Positions 8,039-16,724 of a DNA stretch of 64,000 nt are shown here, piece after piece. This DNA comes from SZUA-309 sp965232595. GTDB taxonomy: Bacteria > Pseudomonadota > Gammaproteobacteria > Pseudomonadales > Azotimanducaceae. The stretch lies in contig OZ246983.1 of the NCBI GenBank assembly GCA_965232595.1, positions 3,906,001-3,970,000 of the forward strand, written 5' to 3'. Below the pieces are notes generated by a model that had not been told where the DNA came from, searched no databases, and worked only from the letters and a program-made list of their open reading frames with translations. Each line of letters starts with the position of its first letter. Position 1 is the first letter of the stretch. The translations under genes were made by a program, and so were the position numbers.

Positions 8039-8846
8039 TAGCAACGACGCTCCCGGTTTCGACAAGGAAGGCCTGAAGAACGTCCTGTTCGTGGCCATCG
8101 GTATCTGCCTGGTCTGCTCGGTCGTGGTTTCCACCACCGCTGTGGTCCTCAAGCCCATGCGGCTTGCCAACCAGGAGCTGGACCAGAAGCAGAACATTCT
8201 CCGCGCGGCCGGCATGCTGCCGTCCGATGCCCTGGTGGATGCGGATGGCCGCAGCGTTGACGAGATCTTCGCCGAGTTCGAGGTTCGCGCTGTGAACCTG
8301 GATACCGGCGAGTTCGTCGACGGCGTCGACGTGACCGCGTACGACCCGATCAAGGCGGCCAAGGATCCGTCGCAGTCGATCGTGCTGAGCAAAGATCAGG
8401 ACATCGCCACCATCAAGCGCCGGGAGAATATCTCCCTCGTTTACCTCAAGCGCACGGAAGGTGAGCTCGACAAGGTGGTGATCCCGGTGCGCGGCTACGG
8501 CCTCTGGGGCACGCTGCTCGGCTACCTGGCCTTCGAAGGGGATCTCGAGACCATTGCCGGCCTCGGCTTCTACTTTCACAAGGAAACGCCAGGGCTCGGC
8601 GGCGAGGTGGACAACCCGAACTGGAAAGCACTCTGGCCTGGCGTGGTGGCGTTCAATGAGACCGGCGAGCCCAGCGTCAGGCTGGTGAAAACCCGGTCCG
8701 CCGCCGGCTCCGAGGCTGCTGCCTTCGAGGTGGATGCGCTGTCCGGCGCCACGCTGACCACCAAAGGCGTCGAAAATCTGGTCCGCTTCTGGACCGGCGA
8801 GCACGGCTTCGGCCCGGTGCTGGCTAACCTGAAAACCACAGGCTGA
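8031..8846 (+). CDS. nqrC: Na+-translocating NADH:quinone reductase subunit C
   Basis: 271 residues, GTG start overlapping nqrB by 8 bases. One N-terminal membrane helix (residues ~18-42) is followed by a periplasmic FMN-binding domain. The flavin attachment motif DALSGATLT is intact, with acceptor Thr241 modified by ApbE in characterised homologues. No apbE gene is present in this operon, so the flavin transferase must be encoded elsewhere. Confidence 0.94.
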   Translation: MSDSNDAPGFDKEGLKNVLFVAIGICLVCSVVVSTTAVVLKPMRLANQELDQKQNILRAAGMLPSDALVDADGRSVDEIFAEFEVRAVNLDTGEFVDGVDVTAYDPIKAAKDPSQSIVLSKDQDIATIKRRENISLVYLKRTEGELDKVVIPVRGYGLWGTLLGYLAFEGDLETIAGLGFYFHKETPGLGGEVDNPNWKALWPGVVAFNETGEPSVRLVKTRSAAGSEAAAFEVDALSGATLTTKGVENLVRFWTGEHGFGPVLANLKTTG

Positions 8847-8852
8847 CAAGGC

Positions 8853-9515
8853 ATGAGTACGCAGAAAGAAGTTCTGGTCGACCCGATCTTCAACAACAAC
8901 CCCATCGCCCTGCAGGTGCTCGGTATCTGCTCGGCGCTGGCGGTGACCATCAACATGTCGACCACGCTGGTGATGTGCGCGGCGGTGATTTTCGTCACCA
9001 CCATGTCGAACGTCGCGGTGTCGCTGGTCCGCAACCGGGTACCGACCAACATCCGCATCATCGTTCAGATGACGATCATCGCTTCGCTGGTGATCGTGGT
9101 CGATCAGGTGCTGCAGGCAGTGGCCTACGACATCTCGAAGAGCCTGTCGGTGTTTGTCGGCCTGATCATTACCAACTGCATCGTCATGGGCAGGGCGGAA
9201 GCGTTCGCCATGCAGAACGGTCCCTGGCTGTCAGCCCTGGACGGTTTCGGCAACGCGCTCGGCTACTCGGTGATCCTGATCGGCGTCGCCCTGGTTCGTG
9301 AGCCGCTCGGTTCCGGCACGCTGATGGGCTTCGAGCTCTTCCCGAAGATTACGGAGGGCGGCTGGTACAACCCGAACGGCATGATGCTGCTCAGCCCGAG
9401 CGCCTTTTTCCTGATCGGCCTCTTTATCTGGGCCATCCGCGCCTGGAAGCCTGAGCAGGTGGAAGAACCGGAGTACGAGATCACCCCGGATGCGCACTAC
9501 AAGGAGGCCATGTAA
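8853..9515 (+). CDS. nqrD: Na+-translocating NADH:quinone reductase subunit D
   Basis: 220 residues, six predicted hydrophobic segments, with LSVFVGLIITNCIVMGRAEAFA, the conserved region around the membrane Fe-S ligand cysteine (NCIVMGRAEA). NqrD and NqrE form the inverted-topology pair that holds the intramembrane 2Fe-2S centre. The stop TAA overlaps the nqrE ATG by one base (TAATG), and AAGGAGG at 9501-9507 serves nqrE. Confidence 0.94.
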   Translation: MSTQKEVLVDPIFNNNPIALQVLGICSALAVTINMSTTLVMCAAVIFVTTMSNVAVSLVRNRVPTNIRIIVQMTIIASLVIVVDQVLQAVAYDISKSLSVFVGLIITNCIVMGRAEAFAMQNGPWLSALDGFGNALGYSVILIGVALVREPLGSGTLMGFELFPKITEGGWYNPNGMMLLSPSAFFLIGLFIWAIRAWKPEQVEEPEYEITPDAHYKEAM

Positions 9516-10126
9516 TGCTCGAGCACTATCTCGGCATCTTCGTCACGGCCGTGTTCGTGGAGAACATGGCGCTGGCCTTCTTCCTCGGCATGTGTACGTT
9601 CATTGCCATCTCGAAGAAGATCAGCACGGCCTTTGGCCTCGGTGTCGCCGTGGTGGTGGTGCTGGCCATCACCGTCCCGGTCAACAACCTGATCTACAAC
9701 TACCTGCTGAAGGACGGCGCCCTGGCCTGGGCCGGCCTGCCGGATGTGGATCTGAGCTTCCTCAGCTTCCTGTCCTACATCGGCGTAATTGCCGCCATGG
9801 TGCAGATTCTGGAGATGTTTCTCGACCGCTTCGTGCCGGTGCTGTACAACGCGCTGGGCGTTTTCCTGCCTCTGATCACGGTGAACTGCGCCATTCTCGG
9901 TGCCAGCCTGTGGATGGCTGAGCGGGACTACACCTTCGTCGAGTCCACCGTGTTCGGCCTCGGTGCCGGAGTGGGTTGGGCGCTGGCCATCACCGCGCTC
10001 GCCGGCGTGCGGGAAAAATTGAAGTATTCCGACGTTCCCGAAGGTCTAAGAGGTCTGGGCATCACCTTCATCTCGGTGGGCCTGATGAGCCTCTGTTTCA
10101 TGTCCTTCGGCGGTATCGATATCTAA
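9515..10126 (+). CDS. nqrE: Na+-translocating NADH:quinone reductase subunit E
   Basis: 203 residues, almost entirely hydrophobic, starting MLEHYLGIFVTAVFVENMALAFFLGMC and containing ITVNCAILGASLWMAERDY; the cysteines in the GMC and NCAILG segments are the conserved partners of those in NqrD. It is translationally coupled to nqrD by a one-base overlap. Confidence 0.94.
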   Translation: MLEHYLGIFVTAVFVENMALAFFLGMCTFIAISKKISTAFGLGVAVVVVLAITVPVNNLIYNYLLKDGALAWAGLPDVDLSFLSFLSYIGVIAAMVQILEMFLDRFVPVLYNALGVFLPLITVNCAILGASLWMAERDYTFVESTVFGLGAGVGWALAITALAGVREKLKYSDVPEGLRGLGITFISVGLMSLCFMSFGGIDI

Positions 10127-10138
10127 GGAGCGAAAGAA

Positions 10139-11365
10139 GTGGATATCACGATCATTCTTGGTGTCGGCATGTTCACAGCCACGGTGCTGTTTCTGGTCAT
10201 GGTGATCCTGTTCGCCCGCTCCAGGCTGGTGAGCACGGGCGACGTGACCATCGAGATCAACGACGATCCGGACAAAGCCATCGTCGTCCCGGCCGGCGGC
10301 AAGCTGCTCGGCACCCTGGCTGAAAAGGGCATCTTCCTGGCCAGCGCCTGTGGTGGCGGCGGCACCTGCGCCCAGTGCCGATGTCGGGTAACCGACGGCG
10401 GCGGTTCCATCCTCTCCACCGAGGAAGGCCACTTCACCCGCGGCGAGATCAGCGAGGACTGGCGCCTTTCCTGCCAGGTGGCCGTAAAGCAGGACATGAA
10501 GATTCAGATCCCGGAAGACGCCATTGGCGTGCAGCGCTGGGAGTGTGAGGTCACCTCGAACCCGAACGTGGCCACCTTCATCAAGGAGCTGAACCTGAAG
10601 CTGCCGGAAGGTGCGGACGTTGCGTTCCGGGCCGGTGGCTACGTGCAGCTGGAGATCCCGCCTTACGAGATGCAGTACCGCGAGATCGACGTGGAAGACG
10701 AGTACCACGAAGACTGGGACCGCTTCAGCGTCTGGGACAACTTCTCCAAGGTGGACGAGACCACGATTCGCGCGTACTCCATGGCGAACTACCCGGAAGA
10801 GAAGGGCATCCTCAAGTTCAACATCCGGGTCGCCTCACCGCCGCCTGGCATGGACGTGCCGGCGGGCAAGATGTCCTCTTACGTCTTCAACCTGAAGCCC
10901 GGTGACAAGCTCACCGTGTTCGGTCCCTACGGCGATTTCTTCGTCAAGGACACGCCGGCAGAGAAGATCTGGATCGGCGGTGGTGCCGGCATGGCGCCGC
11001 TGAGGTCGCAGATCTTCGATGAGCTGAAGCGTAACGACCGCACGACCAAGATGAGCTACTGGTACGGTGCCCGAAGCCTGCGCGAGATGTTCTACACGGA
11101 AGAGTTCGACGAGCTCGCCGAGCAGTTCGAGAATTTCGAGTGGCATGTGGCACTGTCGGACCCGCTGCCGGAAGACAACTTCGACGGCCACATCGGCTTC
11201 ATCCACCAGGTGGTGTTCGACAACTACCTGAAGGACCATCCGGCCCCGGAAGATTGTGAGTACTACCTTTGCGGACCGCCGCCCATGGTCGCCGCGGTGC
11301 TGCAGATGCTCGAAGATCTTGGCGTGGAGCCCGAGAACATCCTGCTCGACGATTTCGGCGGCTAG
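10139..11365 (+). CDS. nqrF: Na+-translocating NADH:quinone reductase subunit F
   Basis: 408 residues from GTG 10139 with GGAG twelve bases upstream. An N-terminal membrane helix (residues ~3-25) precedes a plant-type 2Fe-2S domain with SACGGGGTCAQCRC and a downstream Cys in RLSCQV. The ferredoxin-NADP reductase-like part has RAYSMANYPEE (FAD) and WIGGGAGMAPLRSQ (NADH). NqrF is the NADH-oxidising entry point of the pump. It is the last gene of the operon; nqrM and apbE, which often follow it, are absent here. Confidence 0.95.
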   Translation: MDITIILGVGMFTATVLFLVMVILFARSRLVSTGDVTIEINDDPDKAIVVPAGGKLLGTLAEKGIFLASACGGGGTCAQCRCRVTDGGGSILSTEEGHFTRGEISEDWRLSCQVAVKQDMKIQIPEDAIGVQRWECEVTSNPNVATFIKELNLKLPEGADVAFRAGGYVQLEIPPYEMQYREIDVEDEYHEDWDRFSVWDNFSKVDETTIRAYSMANYPEEKGILKFNIRVASPPPGMDVPAGKMSSYVFNLKPGDKLTVFGPYGDFFVKDTPAEKIWIGGGAGMAPLRSQIFDELKRNDRTTKMSYWYGARSLREMFYTEEFDELAEQFENFEWHVALSDPLPEDNFDGHIGFIHQVVFDNYLKDHPAPEDCEYYLCGPPPMVAAVLQMLEDLGVEPENILLDDFGG

Positions 11366-11380
11366 TGGATCTATCTACGT

Positions 11381-11404
11381 CCAGCCCGGCATCAACCGGG
11401 CTGG
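11381..11404. terminator. Shared hairpin between convergent nqrF and DUF3237 gene
   Basis: A perfect 9-bp stem CCAGCCCGG/CCGGGCTGG with a 6-nt loop lies 15 nt after the nqrF stop. The TGA stop of the convergent gene (11392-11394) sits inside the loop. No T-tract on either strand; it may act as a transcript end or stabiliser for both genes. Confidence 0.45.
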
Positions 11405-11844
11405 CACTCGAACACGCGGTACTCCACATCTCCGCTAACGAGTCGCCCTTCAGCGACAGCTACGATTCGATTCAGCCACTCGTAGCCATCGGCTCCGCAC
11501 TCGAAGCGGGGCTGGGTGACGAAGTAGTGATCACCGTATTCGGTATCACCATTCCCTGAGAGAGCAGCGGTAGCCGCTTCGTTCTGCTCCAGTACACCCG
11601 TGTAGTGCATGTAGATTCGAGCACCATCGTCACAGAGCAGATTCAGGCGAACGTCGACCTCGCCGTACGAACCCTCCAACAGGACCCAATCCGCACCGGG
11701 GGTGAGGACCGTACCCCGCAGGCGCTTACCCTCAAAGGTGCCACCCGCAACCTCCGCGATGACTCTGAGGCCTGACGGTCCATTGCCGACAACGGAAGAC
11801 GCACCGAGGGTGATTCGGATGGTGAACAGTTCGCTGAGCTGCAT
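11392..11844 (-). CDS. DUF3237 domain-containing protein
   Basis: 150 residues. The whole protein resembles the DUF3237 beta-barrel family: N-terminal LFTIRITLGASSVVGNGPSGLRVIAEVAGGTFEGKRLRGTV region, a GADWVLLE segment, and the C-terminal YEWLNRIVAVAEG stretch typical of the family. The biochemical role of the family is not established. ATG 11844 is preceded by AGGAGGGG. It converges with nqrF and is separated from cysNC by 65 bp. Confidence 0.75.
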   Translation of the reverse strand: MQLSELFTIRITLGASSVVGNGPSGLRVIAEVAGGTFEGKRLRGTVLTPGADWVLLEGSYGEVDVRLNLLCDDGARIYMHYTGVLEQNEAATAALSGNGDTEYGDHYFVTQPRFECGADGYEWLNRIVAVAEGRLVSGDVEYRVFECQPG

Positions 11845-11909
11845 AACATTCCCCTCCTGGATTAGAAGGGGAATTGTAGAGCAGATCTGACGTGGACTTC
11901 TGCTGCCGG

Positions 11910-13784
11910 TCAGCTGTCCAGATAGTCGATGATCTGCTGAACGCAGGTCTCGATGCTGTCCTCACCAGAGTGCAGATGGATCTCCGGATGCTCAGGCGCC
12001 TCATAGGGGCTGTCGATGCCGGTGAAGTTCGGCAGATCGCCACGCCTCGCTTTAGCGTACAGGCCCTTCACGTCCCGTCGTTCCGCTTCCTCAAGAGGCG
12101 TATCGACGAATATCTCCACGAACTCACCGTCTTCGAGCAGCTGACGCGCCATATCTCGTTCCGCCCTGAACGGAGAGATGAAGGAGGTCAGCACCACGAG
12201 GCCGGCATCCACCATCAACTTCGCCACCTCGGCAACACGGCGGATGTTCTCGATCCGGTCCCCGTCGGAGAAACCGAGGTCCTGATTCAGGCCGTGCCGG
12301 ACGTTGTCACCATCGAGAATGTAGGTGCGTACCCCGCGCTTGTGCAACTGCTGCTCCAGCGCATCGGCGATGGATGATTTGCCGGAGCCGGAGAGGCCCG
12401 TGAACCAGAGAACCCGCGCTCTGTGATCATTCAGCGCTTCACGGGATGCTTTGTTCACCGCCAGTTTCTGCTGGTGGATGTTCTTGGCCCGACGCAGCGC
12501 GAAGTTGATCATGCCTGCAGCGACCGTTGCGTTGGTGTAGCGGTCGATCAGCACGAACGAGCCGAGCGCACGGCTGTCGTCGTAAGCTTCAAACGGGATC
12601 GGACGATCGACGCTGATGGTCGCCACGCCGATATCGTTCAACTCCATATCCGGCGCCGAGAGATGCTCAAGTGTGTTGATGTTGTACTTGTACTTGATGT
12701 CCGTCAGGTTGGCGTTCACCCGTGTGGTGCCGGTCTTCAGCCAGTAGGCGCGGCCATGGTGGCCGGGCTCCTGGTCCATCCAGACCAGGTTCACTTCGAA
12801 CTGGTCGGCTACCTCTACCGGGCTCTTCGCCGCCACGATCATGTCACCGCGTGAGCAGTCCACTTCCCGGTCCAGGGTCACGGTCACGGCCTGGTCGGCG
12901 ACCGCCTGGTCCAGGGAGTCATGGAAGAGAACGATATCGCTGATGCTGGCCACCTCACCGGATGGCAGCACCCGTACCTCGTCACCCTTGCCGATGCTGC
13001 CGGACACCACGGTGCCGGAAAAGCCGCGGAAGGTGCGGTCCGGACGGTTGACCCACTGCACCGGCATTCGGAACGACTCGTTTTCCAGGGTGGTGTGGGC
13101 GTCTACCGTTTCCAGAAAACCGATCAGCGTCGGGCCGGAGTACCAGGACGTCTTCGGCGATCGCTCCACCACGTTGTCGCCTTCCAACGCGGACAGCGGG
13201 ATAGCGGTGATCTGCTCGAAGTTAAGCTGCTCGGCGAACTGTTCGTAGTCGGCGACGATGGCGTCGTAGGTCTCGCGGTCGTAGCCCACCAGGTCCATCT
13301 TGTTGACCGCCAGCGCCACGTGGCGGATGCCGAGCAGCGAGCAGATGAACGAGTGTCGACGGGTCTGGGTGAGCACGCCCTGCTGGGCGTCCACCAGGAT
13401 CACCGCGACGTCGGCCGTGGAGGCGCCGGTGGCCATGTTGCGCGTGTACTGCTCGTGGCCGGGCGTGTCGGCGACGATGAACTTGCGATGGTCGGTAGCG
13501 AAGAAGCGGTACGCCACATCGATGGTGATGCCTTGCTCCCGCTCCGCCGCCAGGCCGTCCACCAGCAGCGCGAAGTCGATGTCGCCATCCTGAGTACCCT
13601 GCGTCTTCGACTCGTTGGTGAGTGCGGCCACCTGATCTTCGAAGATCAGCTGGGCTTCGTAGAGCATGCGCCCGATCAGGGTCGACTTGCCGTCATCCAC
13701 CGAGCCGCAGGTAATGAAGCGAAGCAGGTCGAGGCTCGACTGCTGCTCGAGGTAGGTGTCAATGTCTGTCGCAGCGATGCTCAT
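11910..13784 (-). CDS. cysNC: Bifunctional sulfate adenylyltransferase subunit 1 / adenylylsulfate kinase
   Basis: 624 residues. Residues ~1-430 are the CysN GTPase: G1 motif GSVDDGKST near residue 27, DTPGHEQY (G3) and NKMD (G4), followed by the beta-barrel domains. The last ~190 residues are an APS kinase (CysC) with P-loop GLSGSGKSS and the DGDNVRHGLNQDLGFS substrate loop. With CysD it converts sulfate and ATP to APS, driven by GTP hydrolysis, then phosphorylates APS to PAPS. The start overlaps the cysD stop by one base (TGATG on the minus strand), so the two are coupled. Confidence 0.95.
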   Translation of the reverse strand: MSIAATDIDTYLEQQSSLDLLRFITCGSVDDGKSTLIGRMLYEAQLIFEDQVAALTNESKTQGTQDGDIDFALLVDGLAAEREQGITIDVAYRFFATDHRKFIVADTPGHEQYTRNMATGASTADVAVILVDAQQGVLTQTRRHSFICSLLGIRHVALAVNKMDLVGYDRETYDAIVADYEQFAEQLNFEQITAIPLSALEGDNVVERSPKTSWYSGPTLIGFLETVDAHTTLENESFRMPVQWVNRPDRTFRGFSGTVVSGSIGKGDEVRVLPSGEVASISDIVLFHDSLDQAVADQAVTVTLDREVDCSRGDMIVAAKSPVEVADQFEVNLVWMDQEPGHHGRAYWLKTGTTRVNANLTDIKYKYNINTLEHLSAPDMELNDIGVATISVDRPIPFEAYDDSRALGSFVLIDRYTNATVAAGMINFALRRAKNIHQQKLAVNKASREALNDHRARVLWFTGLSGSGKSSIADALEQQLHKRGVRTYILDGDNVRHGLNQDLGFSDGDRIENIRRVAEVAKLMVDAGLVVLTSFISPFRAERDMARQLLEDGEFVEIFVDTPLEEAERRDVKGLYAKARRGDLPNFTGIDSPYEAPEHPEIHLHSGEDSIETCVQQIIDYLDS

Positions 13785-15271
13785 CAGAAGTATCCCTCTT
13801 GCTTCTTCTTCTCCATGGAGCCGGCGCTGTCCGAGTCAATCGCCCGACCCTGACGCTCGCTGGTTCTCGCCTCGAGCAGCTCGAGCAGGATCTTCTGGAT
13901 GCTGTCCGCGCCAGACTCCACCGCACCGGTCAGCGGGTAGCAGCCCAGGGTGCGGAAACGGACCCGTCGGGTCTGAATCTTCTCGCCCGGGTACAGCTTC
14001 AGACGATCGTCGTCGACCAGCATCAGCATCCCGTCCCGCTCGATGACCGGCCGCTCGGCGGCGAAGTACAGCGGCACGATCGGAATGTTCTCGCGATAGA
14101 TGTATTGCCAGATGTCGAGCTCGGTCCAGTTCGACAGCGGGAAGATGCGGATGCTTTCACCCGGTGCCTTCCGGCCGTTGTACAGATTCCACAGCTCCGG
14201 CCGCTGGTTCTTCGGGTCCCAGCGATGGGCGCTGTTGCGGAAGGAGAACACCCGCTCTTTGGCCCGGCTCTTCTCCTCGTCGCGACGGGCGCCACCGAAG
14301 GCCGCATCAAACTTGTAGGTATCTAGAGCCTGAATTAGGCCCTGGGTTTTCATCACGTCGGTGTGCAGCGCGCTGCCGTGATCAAACGGGTTGATGTTCT
14401 TCTCCACACCCTCCGGGTTGATGTGGACGATCAGGTCCATGCCGGTCTCTTCGGCGATCCGGGCGCGGAACTCGTACATGGCCTGGAACTTCCAGCGGGT
14501 ATCTACGTGCAGCAGCGGAAACGGCGGTTTGCTCGGGTAGAAGGCTTTTTCCGCCAGCCGCAGCATCACCGCTGAGTCTTTGCCGATGGAGTAGAGCATG
14601 ACCGGGTTCTCCGCCTCGGCCATCACCTCGCGGATGATGTGAATGCTCTCGGCCTCCAGGCGGTCCAGGTGCGTCATTTCCATGGGCTGTTCAACCTTTG
14701 CGCGTGTATCTTTGGGTGTTTCCAGCCGTACCGGCTGGTTCGGGTAGGCGGTCAGGGCAATGCGTGCGCTGCCGCCGGATGGAAGCTTGAGATCCTGCTG
14801 GCCCTGCTCGCTGACCAGGCGTTTGGCGGTGGCGCAGATGCTGCCGTGGGGCCAGATCAGCAGGGGCCGGTCGTAGGTGCTGGCCAGGTCGTCGAGGAAG
14901 CTCGCCAGCATTGCCGGGTCCGGCGCTTGCCGGATCCAGGTCCACTTCCGCCCGCCACGACTGTCATTGGCCATGACGACGTGCCCGTGTCCGCTCTCCT
15001 GGTGCTGGATGATGAGAGACGGCCAGCGCTTCTGTTTGGCCTCTGCATCCAGTGCGTTTCGAATCAGGGACTTTACCGGCTGACCGGCCTCATCGTGCAG
15101 AGCGTCGAGCTTCTGGATGGGCGGCAGAAACCCGGCGCGGGCAATGGCGCGCTCTACCGTGCGCAGCGTTTTCTCGCCCATCGCCTGCACGGCCTGCGGA
15201 TCCCAGAGCAGGGCATCACCGTTGTCCGCGCGGCGGTTCTCGTAGGCTTCTCCGGGTAAATCGTAGCTCAC
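13784..15271 (-). CDS. cysD: Sulfate adenylyltransferase subunit 2 (CysD) with a novel N-terminal extension
   Basis: The last 297 residues (from Met199, base 14677) are a full-length CysD: MTHLDRLEAESIHIIREV, the PP-loop SIGKDSAVML, FGGARRDEEKSRAKERVFSFR. CysD normally starts at that Met and has ~300 residues. Here the frame stays open for another 198 residues to GTG 15271, with codon use like the rest of the gene and no stop. The extension (e.g. WPSLIIQHQESGHGHVVMAN, YDRPLLIWPHG) matches no family I recognise. The internal Met197/Met199 has only a weak ribosome-binding site, which favours a genuine fusion, but translation from the internal start cannot be excluded. First gene of cysD-cysNC. 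Confidence 0.85.
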   Translation of the reverse strand: MSYDLPGEAYENRRADNGDALLWDPQAVQAMGEKTLRTVERAIARAGFLPPIQKLDALHDEAGQPVKSLIRNALDAEAKQKRWPSLIIQHQESGHGHVVMANDSRGGRKWTWIRQAPDPAMLASFLDDLASTYDRPLLIWPHGSICATAKRLVSEQGQQDLKLPSGGSARIALTAYPNQPVRLETPKDTRAKVEQPMEMTHLDRLEAESIHIIREVMAEAENPVMLYSIGKDSAVMLRLAEKAFYPSKPPFPLLHVDTRWKFQAMYEFRARIAEETGMDLIVHINPEGVEKNINPFDHGSALHTDVMKTQGLIQALDTYKFDAAFGGARRDEEKSRAKERVFSFRNSAHRWDPKNQRPELWNLYNGRKAPGESIRIFPLSNWTELDIWQYIYRENIPIVPLYFAAERPVIERDGMLMLVDDDRLKLYPGEKIQTRRVRFRTLGCYPLTGAVESGADSIQKILLELLEARTSERQGRAIDSDSAGSMEKKKQEGYF

Positions 15272-15288
15272 CGTCTTTCACAACAGTC

Positions 15289-15361
15289 TGTCTTAATTTG
15301 CGAATGATACGGAAATATTCTGATCAGGCAACCGCTGAATATGAATATGCATATTAAGACA
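15289..15361. promoter_or_regulatory. Divergent control region between cysD and the CoA-transferase gene
   Basis: The 178-bp gap is much more AT-rich than its surroundings. It carries a 9-bp inverted repeat, TGTCTTAAT (15289-15297) and ATTAAGACA (15353-15361), and a perfect 12-bp palindrome AATATGCATATT at 15344-15355. CysB-type control would be expected for cysD, but no specific site is claimed. Confidence 0.4.
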
Positions 15362-15449
15362 AATTAGAGGCGATATAGCCGTATTGAGGCAGTAGAGGCA
15401 GCAGGCGGGCGGTCGTACACTGCGGTTCAAGTGGAGGAGGAGTCTGTTT

Positions 15450-16715
15450 ATGGGGGGACCACTCGCGGGCATCAAGGTGGTGGAGCTGGCCATCGCCATT
15501 CAGGGTCCGGCGGCCGGGCTGCATTTCGCCAACATGGGCGCTGAGGTGATCAAGGTCGAGCCGCCGTTTGGCGATGCCAGCCGCTACGGCAAAGGTGTGG
15601 GCAGCGTGTTGCCGGATGAGGTGCCAGGCGCGCAGTTCATTGCCATGAACAAAGGTAAGCGCTCGGTGGTGCTCGATGTGCACACTGAGCTGGGTCAGCG
15701 GGCGATGCACGAGTTGCTGGCCGCAGCGGACGTCTTCATCACCAACTATCGCAGTGCGGCGCTGGCCCGAATGGGCCTGGATGTGCACAAGCTGAACGAG
15801 ACCTACCCGCAGCTGGTGGTCGGTCATGCGAACGGTTTCGGACCGCTGGGCGACGATACGGACAAGGCGATGCTGGACGGTGCCGCACAGGCGCGAGGCG
15901 GGCTGGTCAGCCTGACCGGACAGCCAGGCGAAACGCCCATGCTGCCCGGTGCGGCGGTGGCCGATCACGCCGGCGCCATGCAGCTGGCGCTGGCCTGCGT
16001 GACGGCGCTGGTTGCCCGCAGCAGCGGCGGCAGGGGACAGGTGGTACAGACCTCATCGCTCGGCGGCCAGCTCTGGCTGCAGATGTGGGAGCTGCAGCAC
16101 TCGGCCGTCGCCGAAGCGCCACTGACCCGTGACGGTCCGCATCATCCGAACATCAAGTCTCAGTACGGGGTCTACGAGACGGCGGACAATCAGCACGTGC
16201 TGTTCGTAACGGCCAAAACCAACGAGGCCTGGGATGCGTTCTGGATCTACATGGAGCGGCCCGAGGTGTTGCTGCTCGATGCCTGGAACAATCCGGGCAA
16301 GCGGCTGGGATTAGCCGGCGAGGTGGAAGGGGTGGCAGAGATCCGCCAGCTGATGTCTGAAGCCATTGGCTCCAAGTCCATGGCCGAGCTGGAGGCGTTT
16401 CTCTACAGCGAACCGGAGATCATCTGGGAGCGGGTCCGTAGTCATGACGACGTGCTGTCGGATCCTCAGAACCTGGCCAACGGCTACGTGACGGAGCTGA
16501 CCATGCCCATCGCCGGCACCATCAGGACGCTCGGCCCGTTGATGGACTTCTCCGAAACGCCGGCCCCACCCGCGCAACCACCGCCGCCGCTGTCAGCGGA
16601 TACGGCGGAGGTGCTGGAAGGGCTCGGCTTCAGTCATGACGAGATCCGTTCGGTGCTCGCCCATTCTGAGGCGGTTCGCGCCGAGCTGTACGCGAACCTG
16701 CTGGGTGAGGACTGA
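15450..16715 (+). CDS. CaiB/BaiF family (class III) CoA-transferase
   Basis: 421 residues, standard length. N-terminal GPLAGIKVVELAIAIQGPAAG, then LHFANMGAEVIKVEPPFGD and NKGKRSVVLD are the family signatures; the catalytic aspartate is expected in AMLDGAAQARGGL near residue 147. Class III enzymes move CoA between carboxylic acids through an aspartyl-CoA thioester. The donor and acceptor are unknown. GGAGGAGGAG precedes ATG 15450. It is divergent from cysD and seems to be a single-gene unit. Confidence 0.88.
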   Translation: MGGPLAGIKVVELAIAIQGPAAGLHFANMGAEVIKVEPPFGDASRYGKGVGSVLPDEVPGAQFIAMNKGKRSVVLDVHTELGQRAMHELLAAADVFITNYRSAALARMGLDVHKLNETYPQLVVGHANGFGPLGDDTDKAMLDGAAQARGGLVSLTGQPGETPMLPGAAVADHAGAMQLALACVTALVARSSGGRGQVVQTSSLGGQLWLQMWELQHSAVAEAPLTRDGPHHPNIKSQYGVYETADNQHVLFVTAKTNEAWDAFWIYMERPEVLLLDAWNNPGKRLGLAGEVEGVAEIRQLMSEAIGSKSMAELEAFLYSEPEIIWERVRSHDDVLSDPQNLANGYVTELTMPIAGTIRTLGPLMDFSETPAPPAQPPPPLSADTAEVLEGLGFSHDEIRSVLAHSEAVRAELYANLLGED

Positions 16716-16724
16716 GGCAGCGGC

